DNA of 64,000 nucleotides from Plazaster borealis (lineage: Eukaryota; Echinodermata; Asteroidea; Forcipulatida; Labidiasteridae), in the NCBI GenBank assembly GCA_021014325.1, contig CM037471.1:20542818-20606817 (forward strand), in the 5' to 3' direction. The translations under genes were made by a program, and so were the position numbers. Within the stretch, counting starts at the first letter, position 1. Every line of letters starts with the position of its first letter. Below the pieces are notes generated by a model. The model saw only the letters and a list, made by a program, of their open reading frames with translations. It was not told where the DNA came from and did not search any database. Shown here one piece after another: positions 47,460-59,179 of this stretch.

Positions 47460-47700
47460 ATTATAATGTGTAAGTGTAAAGGTCAACTGGGTAAGGTCAG
47501 TTGAGGTCAGATAACGTTTCCTTCCACAGCTCTAACTATGTTTTCTTCCACAGCTTTTAACACTTTTTTCTTCCACAGCTTTTAAATCCTTGGCATCTCA
47601 GGTAAGGTCAGGTCAGGTAAGGTCATAAGGGCTAACCTTTTCTGTCCACAGCGTCTAACTATACCATCCACAGCTTCTTACCCTTAAGCTTGGTAAGTAT
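47460..47700 (+). repeat. Cluster of repeated acceptor-like and donor-like motifs
   Basis: tttc/ttccacag-type words end at about 47529, 47553, 47578, 47651 and 47673. Between them lie ggtaaggtcag words at 47491 and 47601. One pair would define a 23-base exon (47579-47601) between ttcttccacag and gtaagg. This may be only a decayed short tandem repeat; no protein frame is apparent. Confidence 0.45.
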
Positions 47701-48289
47701 AATTAGAGGTAAAGTTGTAACAAAGAAGTGTCTTGAGCCAAGACAACTATTTTCAACTGAACAGAGAAGTTCTTCTGCAAGATCTGGGAAGTGCCTTTGA
47801 GAGACGACACACTACATGAGGTGTATATGAGAGCAGAAATGTCAACAAAAAGGTCAGAAGGTCAGGTTATCCCGAATCTCGATTTATGAATAAAGGTGCT
47901 GTCCCTTTCCTTCTCTTTGATCTCATTCTCAGTTTTGAACGCAAAATTACAAAATTAACAAATCTCTCAAGAATTAAACCATCGCGATCTATATAGTGAA
48001 ACAATGCTGCTTTTCACAAGTCAAAAAGTCAAAAAAATATTGAATTTGAAACTGTGAGAAAACAATAGGATTTTATTTGAAATAAAATCATGTTTTTTAC
48101 ACACACAGTTCTTCCCTAAAATGTGACAGAAATGTTACAGTAGTGTTGATTATTTTGTTCATATCTTTTCCCAGCAGTTGAGAAGTCTCTGGTGCAACAA
48201 GATTGTTTAACTCAAGCTGCTGTGATGTGCATGTATCTGTGAGTTACTGCGTGTTCAAGAATCCTTGACTAGACAAAGAGGCTAAGTTG

Positions 48290-49180
48290 GACTCCTACTG
48301 ATCTTGCTGATGTTGAAGATTCCTTCTGCCGCCTGCCTCATCACAACAATTCAAAGAATGGACTGAAGGAATGATACATGATCGTAAATGATCCGAAAAA
48401 CAAACTGAATTGACACTCTGAAATCTAAAAGCTGGTGCACTTGACTGTAGTTCCAATTTTTCTGAGAGATATTTTAGTCTGAAATATTACCTTTGTTGTC
48501 TGAAAGCTCACCTTTATAAACTTGACACAAGTGTCATTATGTCCTGAGAACATATTTCCATCTGTCAAAATATGCGAGTAAATTGTCCCTTGTCATTATT
48601 CACTTTTTTTTGCTACTCAAAATAAACATTCACAAAATCCTTGGTAAAGTATAAACTGTTTTTTCAAAATACGACCAGCAAATTTGATTAAGTTTCACAA
48701 GTTTATTAACAGACTTGATTGTTTTAAACAAGAGGGCCCTGGACTTATATACATTTTAAAGAAGCAAAACTTGTCAATGGAAATTCTTTGTTCACATGCA
48801 GATCGGGAAGAGGATCAAAGAGATGATGTAGACACAACGTATGGAAATGTTTGGACACTCTTGCTTGAATAAAGATCAGGTAGGTACGAGCTGAAGACAG
48901 GACAGTGTCGAGTCTAAAACAGCAATGTCAACGACGAACATTCTACATCTACAAACACGGCTGGTCATCATCATCAGCTTGAACATGGTGGCACCCTCCA
49001 TTGAGTAAATCGGAATCATGTATAGAGAGAGTTGGGACAATACCCACAATGAAACACATTCCCATGGTATTTTCTTTGCAAAACTTCACAAGAATGTCAA
49101 ATTTCTGTCGTTCTTCATTTTGTTGCCAACTCTCTCCATACAAAATCTTGTTATAAGAAACAATAGGTCCATAGAGGTCA
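48290..49180 (+). repeat. Tandem ~890-bp unit, copy 1
   Basis: The first of three head-to-tail units. Starts are compared at gctgatgttgaagatt: 48306, 49202 and 50085 (spacings 896 and 883). The unit carries an exon-like core at 48802-48879. It also has a local inverted pair, tagagagagttgggac at about 49022 and ttgccaactctctccatac at about 49123. Confidence 0.92.
48802..48879 (+). ncRNA. Exon-like core of tandem unit 1
   Basis: 78 bases between a good acceptor (tttgttcacatgcag) and a donor (gatcag|gtaggt). Both sites and the spacing are kept in the other two units. The frame open in this copy is stopped or shifted in the others, so the exon, if real, is more likely non-coding or untranslated. 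Being transcribed at all is inference. Confidence 0.35.
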
Positions 49181-50060
49181 AGTTGGACTTTTAATGATCA
49201 TGCTGATGTTGAAGATTGCTTATGGCCTGCCTCAACTCAACAATTCAAAGAATGGACTATAGGAAGGATACACGATCGTAAATGATCTAAAAATCAAACT
49301 GAATTGACACTCTGAAATCTGAAAAGCAAGTTCACTTGACTGTAGTTCCAATTTTTTTGAGCAATATTTCAGTCTGAAATACTACCTTTGTAGTCTGAAA
49401 GCTCACCTTTATAAACTTGACACAAGTGTCATTAAGTCCTGAGAACATCTTTCCATCTGTCAAAATATGCGAGTAGATTGTCCTAATTTGATCTTATTTT
49501 GCTACTCAAAATAAACACAACTCAAAATCCCCGGTGAAGTATAAACTGTTATTAAAAAACGAGCGGCATTTTTGATGAAGTTTCACAAGGTTGTTATGGA
49601 CTTGATTGTTTTAATCAAGAGGGCTCTGGACTGATATACAATTTAAAGAAGCGAAACTTTTCAATGGAAATTCTTTGTTCACATGCAGATCAGGAAGAGG
49701 ATCGAAGAGATGATGTAGATACATGAATGGAGATGTTTGGACACCTTGCCTGAATGAGGACCAGGTATGTACGAGCTGAAGAAGGACAGTGTTGAGTCTA
49801 AAACAGCAGAGTCATCCACCAAACTTCTACATCTACAAACACTGCCGGTCATCATCGTCAGCTGGATCATGGTGGCACCCTCCATTGAGTAAATCGGAAT
49901 CTTGTATAGAGAGAGTTGGGACAATACCCACAAAGAAAGAACATTTTATTTTCACATTCCCACGGTATTTTTTATTGCAAAACTTCACAAGTTTGTCAAA
50001 TTTCTGGTTCTTCATTTTGTTGCCAACTCTCTCCATACAAAATCTCGTTATTAAAAGAAG
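49181..50060 (+). repeat. Tandem ~890-bp unit, copy 2
   Basis: The second unit, with the same order of landmarks: gatgttgaagattgcttatgg, the exon-like core, the tcatcatcgtcagctggatcat segment and the inverted gagagagttgg pair. It has an extra ~24 bases near 49940 relative to copy 1. Confidence 0.92.
49689..49764 (+). ncRNA. Exon-like core of tandem unit 2
   Basis: 76 bases between ttcacatgcag and gaccag|gtatgt. The frame that is open in unit 1 meets TGA here after gtagataca, which argues against a protein-coding role. Confidence 0.33.
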
Positions 50061-50880
50061 TTAAACTGGAATTTTACTGATCATGCTGATGTTGAAGATT
50101 GCTTATGGCCTGCCTCATCAAAACAATTCAAAGAATGGACTATGAAACATGATCGTAAATGATCTGAAAACAAACTGAATTGACACTCTGAATCTAAAAG
50201 GTATTTCACTCTACTGTAGTTCCAATTTTTCTGAGCAATATTTCAGTCTGAAATACTACCTTTGTAGTCTGAAAGCTCACCTTTATAAGAACATCTTTCC
50301 ATCTGTCAAAATATGCGAGTAAATTGCCCCTTGTCATTTGATCTTATTTTGCTACTCAAAATAAACACAACACAAAATCCCTGGTGAAGTATAAACTGTT
50401 ATTCAAAAATCAACCGGCATTCTTTGTTATGGACTTGATTGGTTTAAACAAGAGGGCCCTGGACTGATATACAGTTTAAAGAGGCGAAACTTTTCAATTG
50501 AAATTCTTTGTTCACATGCAGATCGGGAAGAGGATCGAAGAGATGATGTAAAAACAATGTATGGAGATGTTTGGACACTCTTGCCTCAATGAGGATCAGG
50601 TAGGTACGAGCTGAAGATGGGACAGTGTCGAGTCAGATTCTTCCATCAAACTTCTGCAACTACAAACACTGCTGGTCATCATCATCAGCTGGATCATGGT
50701 GGCACCCTCCATAGAGTAAATCGGAATCATGTATAGAGAGAGTTGGGACAACACCCACAAAGAAACAAAACTTAATTTTCACATTCCCATAGTTTTTTCA
50801 TTGCAAAACTTCACAAGTTTGTCAAACTTCTGGTTCTTCATTTTGTTGCCAACTCTCTCAATACAAAGTTCTTGTTATTA
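50061..50880 (+). repeat. Tandem ~890-bp unit, copy 3
   Basis: The third unit, slightly shorter: it lacks the 'cttgacacaagtgtcatt' segment of copies 1 and 2 near 50287. The array ends where the third ttgccaactctctc arm ends. Confidence 0.92.
50522..50599 (+). ncRNA. Exon-like core of tandem unit 3
   Basis: 78 bases between ttcacatgcag and gatcag|gtaggt, with the same length and splice words as unit 1. Confidence 0.35.
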
Positions 50881-51302
50881 AAAACCATATGCCTATACAT
50901 TTTTGTAGCTTATTTATACTTATCAGAACTGTTTATAGACCCTAACAAAATATTTGCCTTGTTCACTGTTGGTATAAAACACCGCAACACCCCTCTGCAG
51001 CTTCCTTGCTGAAAGCATCAGTAAAAAATTCAATTTTCTGATTGTTAAACAGAACATATTTCTTGTATAATTTTTTTTAAAACTGGATGCAGCTCTTTCA
51101 TCTCCTTCAATAAAAACATTTTTGGAAGATGTTACCCTTGATAATAAAAACAAAATAGCCTGATGACCATGATGAGCACTGCATGCTTACAAAGCCTTTG
51201 AATTCTTGGAATAAGATACCAAATGGCCAACTTGGAATAAAGCAAATAGGGTAACATTCAGCCAATCAAACTGAACATTCGATGATGTATAACCTATACC
51301 AT

Positions 51303-51447
51303 GCCTGGAATTACCATGGCCTCCGTTGCCCCTGGTCTTGGCCTTGTTGCCCCTACAAATATTTCCCATAGACTTTAAAATTTTCGAATGGAAGTGCTCT
51401 TTGCAAAATGAAAATGGCCTTGCCCTCTCAAAGATGGAATTCCAGGC
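51303..51447. mobile_element. Short inverted-repeat element family F, copy 2
   Basis: 145 bp with perfect 10-bp ends gcctggaatt (51303-51312) and aattccaggc (51438-51447). The interior matches 12023-12192. It is non-coding, and its small size suggests a MITE. Confidence 0.78.
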
Positions 51448-54267
51448 CTGCTGTACATGAAATATCGCGCATGTGTACATTAATTCATTAATAGTTCTGG
51501 TGATTGTAATAATGCTGCATTAAAGGAAAGATACTTGTTCATACCTCTGCTAAAAAGCTTGTTAAAATCAGTGTACAATGTTCACTAGATGTAGTTATGT
51601 TCTATCATTGATCACACAAATACCTGCCTGGCACAAACACATTATTTGCACCCAAATGGCACTAACTTAATTCACATCACAACTGCTATTAACCCACATA
51701 TTGCATTCTAACCAATAGTACATACTGTGAACATTGTATACAAGTCTGAAATAATGAGGTTTACGAAAATCTTCCATGAAGTAGCTTGCGGCTTACATCA
51801 TATAAATAATGTATGACAAAACTCTACATTATTGAATGATTCATGTCCTTGATTGGCTGAATGTTGTCCATTAGGAATAATCGTTTGTTTTTTTGTTTTT
51901 TGTTTTTTGGGGGGGGCCACTGCTTAAAATAAACTTATGTGACCACAATAGACCTAGCAAGCTTGGCGCGTATTCGAACATTTTTGGGACCACTTTGGTC
52001 CCACGTACATTGCTTTAACGCGTGAAGGTAACAAACTCGCGCACTCTAACGGGTCCCCATGTTTGATTACGTGCGAGACTTGCAAAGTCTATTGTAGAAT
52101 GTAATCAAATTTGGTTATTAAACATATAATTTATTATTTGTAGACTTTTGCAACTACAATTTTATGACTGAAAAAAATACTTGGTGAAAACCTACTGTTT
52201 CTACTTGAAGACATGATGTAAGATTTGTTATAACAGTCCAGTATAATTTCAGTTGTCAGAGCTCTTTTGGCATCATTCAGTGATATGTTTTTGTGTTGAG
52301 TTCAGTCACCTATTGATTGAATTAACCTGACATCATCATTCACAATATATCTTGGCTGCGCCATTTTGGGAGTAAGATTTTCTGTGTGTGTGCAGTGAAA
52401 TGTCAAGTAAATTGAGCCAATAGGCCTTTATCAAGGTGCAACCATCTTGGTTTTCTCACATTCAAAACAAACACTACCCAAATTGAGGCTGGTGGGAAAA
52501 ATTAGATTGGCTCCTTATTCGACACAAATAACTGTGTAGCATTGCTTTTTTAAAAAGGGACTTGCTTTTCTCCCATTTAAAAAAACCCCTAATTGGGTTT
52601 GGGTGGTAGTCTGGCCCCATTCTGTGCAATACAGATCAGCGTCCATCGTTATTAAATCATTCCATACAAGGAACTTGACTCGATAGCATCCTATTGTGGC
52701 CAAGGTCGTGGCTGAATTGGCGGCTTTGGCTACGGCTGGATCACGGTGTCATGGGTTGAAGTAAAAGGACCCCCTTAGCAACAGTTGTAGCCGCAGCCGC
52801 CAATTTGGATAAGGCCTAACCTTTTGTACTTAAAAGGCAAGACCTGTTACCATTAACTTTGGATGCTTTTATAATATATTATTTATTATATAATTATATA
52901 TATTAAATTTAAATCACATTCAAACTATTAGTAATACTATTCTTTACTTTCTGTTTCGATGACTTAAAATAAAAATATAATGTCAATAGGGCCTTATATG
53001 ACAACAGTTATTTTTGTAAATTCCTGATTTACAATTGGACTGCATGATCAAAATGTATACTTAACTTCCTTTGGGAGGCCATTTGTAAAAGGCATGGTCT
53101 GGTAGCCTAATTAAAAAAATTAATAGTGACCTACACAAAATTGTTATGAAATTGGTAATTTTACAAGCGTGAAAAGAAATGGTATACCTGTGTCTTTCAT
53201 GTTCTACAATAAAAAGTAGGATTGATATATAATGTGACTACCAAAAATAAATTTGTTTAGTTTCAATTTGAAAACTCACTAACTACAGTATCTATCAAGT
53301 TCATACCAGCAATGCAGTATCAATTCCGAGAAGATTTTTGTTTAATACAAAATAACAAATTGGATGCATTTTTTTGAGTGCATAAAATGTTGGGTTTTTT
53401 TTTTGTCGTGGAATATAATCTGGATTATTCCATTTCACGAGGTAAAGCTGAGTGAAATGTTAAAGCCATATTTCACTGAGTGATTATATTCTGCGACAAT
53501 GCACAAATGAAATGCATTATAGGTCCTTGTCATTTGAATTTGTCATAATGAAAACAAAATAGACACGCACTGGCATAAACAGACATTTTCACTTGGGGGA
53601 GGGGGAGGGGGGCAAAGACATAATTTGGAGTGAGTGGGGGGAGGCTATCATAATATAATGTATAAACTTATCAAGCCATTCATTTGTGCATTATTTTTTT
53701 CGATCTCATTTGGGAGGGACAAGGGTTCTGAGGGGGGTCCTCCTCGCCCGCCATGCGGAAACTCTGGAATCCCAAACTCTGAAAATTGCCTAGGTTGAAC
53801 AAATGGCAGGATGACCTGACGTACTTTCCATCAATCAAATTACAAGGATTTATTATAGACATCAGCTGTCCCAATCAATCGGTGAATACCTGTTTAGATG
53901 AAATTCGCCAAGGAAAATTGAGTTGTATGTTGTTAATTGCAAAATGTTTCTGATGGAATAAAATCTAGGCAGAGTGTGAATCAAGTATGATTTTACCAGT
54001 TTAATAAACATTTAAACATTCTGACAGTGGGGTCTATAAAAAGAAATTTAAAAAGTTGCTAAATTGTTGGTTTTACTGCCCAGAACATCATAAGTCACTA
54101 CCCAAGACCCCCCCCCCCCCATCAGTATCACTACCAATGGCCATCGTGACCTGTCACTATTCCGCAGCTTTTAGGGCCTACTCTTCAACAAAAAGTAAAA
54201 GTTTAGAGGTCGCCATTAAATGGAAGCTGAGTGGGTATTTTTTTGAAATAATTTTGGGCTGAACAAA
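51448..54267. other. Non-coding stretch, nothing recognised
   Basis: No exon supported. Simple-sequence patches include a G run near 51909-51916, AT-rich sequence near 52870-52910 and a C run at 54108-54120. Confidence 0.4.
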
Positions 54268-54276
54268 AAAAAATTA

Positions 54277-54344
54277 CTAGAGTGAGACTTGAACCTGGGA
54301 CCTCCGGATTAACGTGCCCACGCTTCAACTTGGCTATCTAGCCC
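54277..54344 (-). repeat. tRNA-like SINE head
   Basis: Read on the minus strand from 54344: gggctagatagccaagttga, then box B GGTTCAAGTCT. Box A-like TAGCCAAGTTG is present. The ends do not form an acceptor stem, so it is a tRNA-derived SINE head or pseudogene rather than a working tRNA. It differs from the heads at 11708 and 41201. Confidence 0.6.
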
Positions 54345-54429
54345 TTTGTTGGCGGTCTACCTGTTCAGAGGTGCCAGTCAGAAGCCATACAGGTTGTATA
54401 CCAGAACTAAATGTTATAATATTTGAATG

Positions 54430-54845
54430 AATTTTTTCTTCACTGCAAAGAAGACTTTGGAACACTGGATGGCAAACACGTGCACCGGCGTGAGTGGCGG
54501 CATGGGATTCTGTCCCCAAATGCATCCTGCACAGAAAGTTCAGAGCTGTGTATTGAGAGAGTTGCGACAAGGAGGGACCAGCTTTCTCCGGTCACGTGGT
54601 TGCTGGACGCCATTTTGTTCCCAAATGCAGCACAACCATTGATCTCCATTATGAGCACAACCCAATGGGCAGACTAGTCTGGCACCCTGTATTCGCCAAT
54701 GCATTTTTTGGAGACAAAATGGCTTCTAATCGCAAGTTGTCACAACTCTCTCTGGAGAAAGTTAGTATGATAGCGCCCTCTTTTGACTCAACTTCCTTCA
54801 GCCCATGTTATTTTTTACCGTATGGGTGGGGGGGGGGGGGGGGGA
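54430..54845. repeat. CpG-bearing repeat with paired gagagagttg arms
   Basis: Contains tgtattgagagagttgcgac (54548) and, inverted, gttgtcacaactctctctgg (54736). The same arm words occur in the three tandem units at 48-51 kb. gacgccattttg and acaaaatggc inside resemble YY1 sites. A shared gatagcgccctctttt word and a 17-base G run at 54828-54844 close it. Confidence 0.55.
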
Positions 54846-54861
54846 CACACCGCGGGACTAT

Positions 54862-55230
54862 GGGTGCACCACAAAAAATAAACTCCCATAGCAACCAATG
54901 CTAAATGCTAAATATTCAAAAATACTCGCCAAATATGTAAAGTCTCTCAGTCTATTGAAAACCAATATATCTTTTCAGACAACAATTTCTTTTCAGTTTT
55001 TGGCAGGTCAGCCGTTTAGACTTTTTGCTAATTACCCCAGAAAAAAACACCCCAGAAAATGTGCTTTTTCCCAAACCGACTTGCTGCCAATTTTCATGAG
55101 GCACTTTTATCAAATCTCTTCAGAAATTGAAGCACAGAACCCACAGGTTCTGGTAAATTGTTATAATTACACAATCTATTAACTGTATAACCCCCAAAAC
55201 GTTATTATTTAAAAGATTTTGAGGGCCTAC
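54862..55230 (-). repeat. ~430-bp unit, inverted copy
   Basis: Read on the minus strand, this is the same unit as the three that follow. It ends with gtgcaccaca at its left edge and carries ctaaatgctaaatattcaaa and ttggcaggtcagccgttta. It forms the left arm of a large imperfect palindrome with 55239-55660. Confidence 0.88.
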
Positions 55231-55238
55231 AAATTCTG

Positions 55239-55660
55239 ATGCACCACACTAAATAGGCCAAAATGCATGCGCCAAACTGATTACCATTTTTTTAAAAGAT
55301 CATAACGTTTTTGGGGTAATGCAATTAATAGATTGTGTAATTTAAACAACTTACCAGAACCTGGGGGTTCTGTGCTTCAACTTCTGAAGAGATTTGATAG
55401 ATTTAGGCTATCAAGTTGGTCCTATTTGGCTTTCGAATTGGAAGAGTGCCTCAGAAAAACTGGCAGCAAGTCTTTTATTCGGGGAGATTTTTTGTGTGTT
55501 CCAAACGGCTGACCTGCCAAAATTTTAAAAGAAATCTGATGTTTAGTTGTCCAAAAATATGTCTGATTGGTTTTCAAGAGGCTGAGAGACTTTAAAGTAT
55601 TTTTTGAATATTTTTGAATATTTAGAATTTAGAATTGTTTGCTATGGGAGTTTATTTAGT
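55239..55660 (+). repeat. ~430-bp unit, direct copy 1
   Basis: Begins tgcaccacactaaatag, includes gcaattaatagattgtgtaa and acctgggggttctgtgcttc, and ends tttatttagtgtgg. It pairs with the inverted unit on its left. Confidence 0.88.
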
Positions 55661-56100
55661 GTGGCTGTCCCAGAAGGTCATGCGCCAAGCTACTTATCAT
55701 AATTTGTAAACCCACGACTTATTTTTAATTATAACGTTTTGGGGTCATGCAATTAATAGATTGTGTAAATATAAGAATCTATTACAACCTGGGGGTTTTG
55801 AGGAGACTTGATAAATTTAGGCGTTAAAGTTGGCCCTATTTGACCGGAGAAGTGCTTCACGAAAACTGGCAGTTTTTGGAAAAAACAAAAAATTCGTGTT
55901 TTTTTTCTTCTGGGGTTATTAGCAAAAATTCCAAACAGTTGACCTGCCAAAAATTGAAAAGAATTCTGAAGTTTAGTTGTCCGGAAATATATCTGATTGG
56001 TTTTCAAGAGGCTGAGAGACTTTGAAATATTTTTTGAGTATTTTTGAATATTTAGCATTTAGCGTTGGTTGCTATGTGAGTTTATTTAGTGTGGTGCACC
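55661..56100 (+). repeat. ~430-bp unit, direct copy 2
   Basis: Follows copy 1 head to tail. It shares tcatgcgccaagctacttat with copy 3 and ends agtgtggtgcaccc. Its start has been changed (ctgtcccagaagg). Confidence 0.88.
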
Positions 56101-56550
56101 CAGAAGGGTGCACCACACTAAATAAGCCAGAATTCATGCGCCAAGCTACTTATCATAATTTGTAAACCCACAACTTATTTTTAATTATAACGTTTTGGGG
56201 GTCATGCAATTAATAGATTGTGTAAAATTAAGAATCTATCACAACCTGGGGGTTCTGTGCTTCAACTTTTGAGGAGACTTGATAAATTTAGGCGTTAAAG
56301 TTGGCCCTATTTGACCGGGGAATTGGAGAAGTGCTTCACGAAAACTGGCAGCAAGTTGGTTTCGGAAAGAAACAAAAAAATCGTGTTTTTTTCTTTTGGG
56401 GTAGTTAGCAAAAATTCCAAACGGTTGACCTGCCAAAAATGTGTGATTGGTTTTCAAGAGGCTGAGAGACTTACACGATTTTTTGAGTATTTTTGAATAA
56501 TTATCATTTAGCATTGGTTCCTATGGGAGATTATTTAGAGTGGTGCGCCC
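56101..56550 (+). repeat. ~430-bp unit, direct copy 3
   Basis: Begins at the palindromic junction gggtgcaccacactaaata and ends ttatttagagtggtgcgccc. A stretch near 56437 is deleted relative to copy 2. Matching gtgcacc words at both ends suggest each unit is bounded by an inverted repeat. Confidence 0.88.
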
Positions 56551-56819
56551 AGAAAGTCCAGCAACTATGTCTTGCGCCCTCAATAGTTGATCTTGAAATT
56601 TTACGTTAGAGTGGTTATAATCATACATGGTCATACTTTTGCCACGAAAATAGGACTCATGACTTTGCTGACTTGTGCAAGGTTTTTAAAACAAATCCTT
56701 GTTACAATATATTTTTGATTAAAGTATTACAAATTATTTTTGAAATTATTTAAATGAAGGGTGAAACAAACAGCTGTATAAACGACGATAAATACTACTA
56801 ACATGACTTGAACAAGTTT

Positions 56820-57047
56820 ATTATTAAATGCAAACGTGACGGTCGTGCCCACGTGACAAACGTCAAACCGTAGTCAAACGTAGACTCGACTCCGTGTGTA
56901 AAAAGTACATCAGCTGGTTGCCGCGTTTTATCTCTAGCAGACGACTTCAAGTCTCTCGGATTTTAACGTTCTGTTCCCAAGGAAACTCGTGGATTTTAGT
57001 GCTTTGACGGTAGGATTTTGACCAAGTTGAGCTCGGCATATTTACAG
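56820..57047 (+). promoter_or_regulatory. Candidate promoter and non-coding first exon
   Basis: CpGs are clustered at 56835-57040 in otherwise AT-rich DNA. A CACGTG E-box lies at 56850-56855. The stretch ends at a strong donor, atttacag|gtaaag, at 57047/57048. No ATG-initiated frame of note precedes the donor, so this would be an untranslated first exon of a gene extending right, possibly beyond the window. Transcription is inferred. Confidence 0.4.
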
Positions 57048-57667
57048 GTAAAGGTTGTCATGTACGTGTTAAATGTACGCTGTGGGTAGAATGTGTGTTT
57101 TCCGTATTTTTGTTTACATTTTATATTTGAGAAGCTGTCACTGTGTCACGTCAGCAGGCGCGAGACGGAGACTCGGTACTGACAGTGTGTTGACATAATG
57201 GTTGATGCTGAAAATACTAATTCTTGTATAAAAAGAAAAACTCCGAAGTACTACTTGTATGAGTTCCTAATATATTACTTTAGGTGATTAACTACAACAA
57301 GTCACTCACTTCCTACAGTGGAGTTCTTTTAAAATAAAACTCAAACAAAGATGCAGTTATCTTCAACACGTTTCAAACAGGTTTCATTAGATTTAAAAAA
57401 AACCACTTGAAACATTTCCTGGTTGTTATGATTTCAGAGCTGACACATTGCCCCCAAGGCCTAGTAAAAATATTGTTGTTTTCTGTAACCAACTGACTTT
57501 TATAAAACCTGCTGAGCATAAATTGTTTATCAATATTTTGATAAGATACAATACTTTTTCCCTGACCAACTCTCCTGTTTCACTACCATAATTCAAAGTA
57601 TACCTTTGGTTTTGTTAACCGTTCAATTTTTTTAATCATAAATGTAGACAATGTACAATACAAAACT
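57048..57667. other. Possible first intron, nothing recognised
   Basis: AT-rich sequence with no exon or repeat supported. Confidence 0.3.
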
Positions 57668-57966
57668 AACCTTTGAAAATTTCATTTCAAAAGGTGTTAG
57701 CGTTTTTCAGATAATCACCAAATATCTGGAGCAGTTATGTCCACGCAGGAAGAATAATCCGTAATTGGAATACACAGTCTGATAAATGTTTCATTCAGAA
57801 ACGTTTCTCAGATTGAAAGGTTTTGGAATCCCTCTATCTAAAACCACATTCCTCCGAAGGGAATGTTTCTCAAAATTATATAATCAACAGCTGCAGTGTT
57901 TCTAACCTAGTAAGTTTCTATGGCGATTAATTTTAGGAGTAATTATCAAAGGTATACCTCCCTTTA
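57668..57966 (+). mobile_element. MITE family B, copy 3 (diverged)
   Basis: Shares 'tttcatttcaaaaggtg', 'agttatgtccacgcaggaag' and the right-end region with 31761-32118, but the ends are worn and the interior is shortened near 57810. Confidence 0.75.
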
Positions 57967-59036
57967 GTAACTTAAATATTTTGTCAATATATATTTTGTT
58001 AGTACCGGGTAGTACCACTTCATTTCCCGATGTTCAGTTATACATCCAATTCCGGGGGTCAATATTTGTATTTTCCTCTTTTATATTAACAACATGTTGC
58101 AAAACAATTACAGGTGGATCAATTTCTCCTTGTTCAAAAAACCTTTATTAGTGTGCACATGTAAACAAAAATCCTAAAATAATTTGTTTTCCCTACCTGC
58201 CGCCCCTTTTTTCCCTCCAGCATGTTACAGAAAACAATTGTGTTATTTTTGGTTTTCTTACACCCAATGAGTTTCAAAGAAAGCACATCATTGGCCAACA
58301 GTTGGCATTTACGAATTGTTTGACCTCAACTACTAGGTGGCCTGATGTATTGCTACATTTTATGCAGTTTACTTCTTCTCCAGAGATGGATTATGTAGAG
58401 GGGTATTTCAATGGGTCATCAAGTGAATTGGCCCTGAGGGTCAAGACCCTTACCTTCTCTTCTTGTATACAAGATGCCATCATTGTTATGGCTATTAAAT
58501 GGTGTAGTTCTCAAGAATGTAGTTTAATTTTTTTTTGCTGAAACTTAAGACCGACCTTGGTCTCATGGTCTCAGTGATTGAATGATCTCCTTAGTATGGC
58601 TGAGCAAAATACTGTCTACACAAAATCAGTTGCTAATCAAATGTCATCATTTGCTGTTATATTAAGCATTCGGTGTGCAAAAAACTTATTCAGTCTGAAC
58701 TTGGTCTAAATAATTGCTGGGTGAAGTCAGTCTCAGTACTTGAACTCTGGCCATGAGGTGTTTTAAGGGTTTGCGACAACTGTAGGCCTACATCAATATT
58801 TTATAATTATACCATGGGATTTAATTCATTTAAAATGTATACTTTACACACTAAATGAGGGAGACCAGTCACTTGATGAAATTCAACCAAAACTTTTAAT
58901 CTCCAACTTCTTTTAATTTTAGTTTTCCATAGAAAAGTGAACAACACTACACAATTTTATATATTTGAGGCAGTTTCCACTTCTTTGCAATGTCAAAGTT
59001 GCACTGTAAAGGTTTAATCTTTAGATGTAAGGTTTG
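57967..59036. other. Non-coding stretch, nothing recognised
   Basis: No exon or repeat with support. Confidence 0.35.
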
Positions 59037-59179
59037 ATGGTACCAGAAGTTGACCGAATTGTTAAAGAATATAGTAAGACCACCCATTTTATTGGATTGG
59101 AGAACAAATTGAAATGTTACATAGACTGTACATTATGCAGACCATGCACAGTAAGTCTATTGACCTTGTCTGGAGCCAG
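59037..59179 (+). CDS. Weak candidate coding exon
   Basis: An ATG at 59037 opens a frame starting MVPEVDRIVKEYSKTTHF and then a cysteine-bearing stretch (CYIDCTLCRPC). It runs to a good donor, gagccag|gtaagt, at 59179/59180. The family is not recognised and the cysteine spacing is not diagnostic. An internal acceptor at 59140 (attatgcag) would instead define a 39-base exon. Either could be chance; it lies downstream of the candidate promoter at 56.8 kb. Confidence 0.18.
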
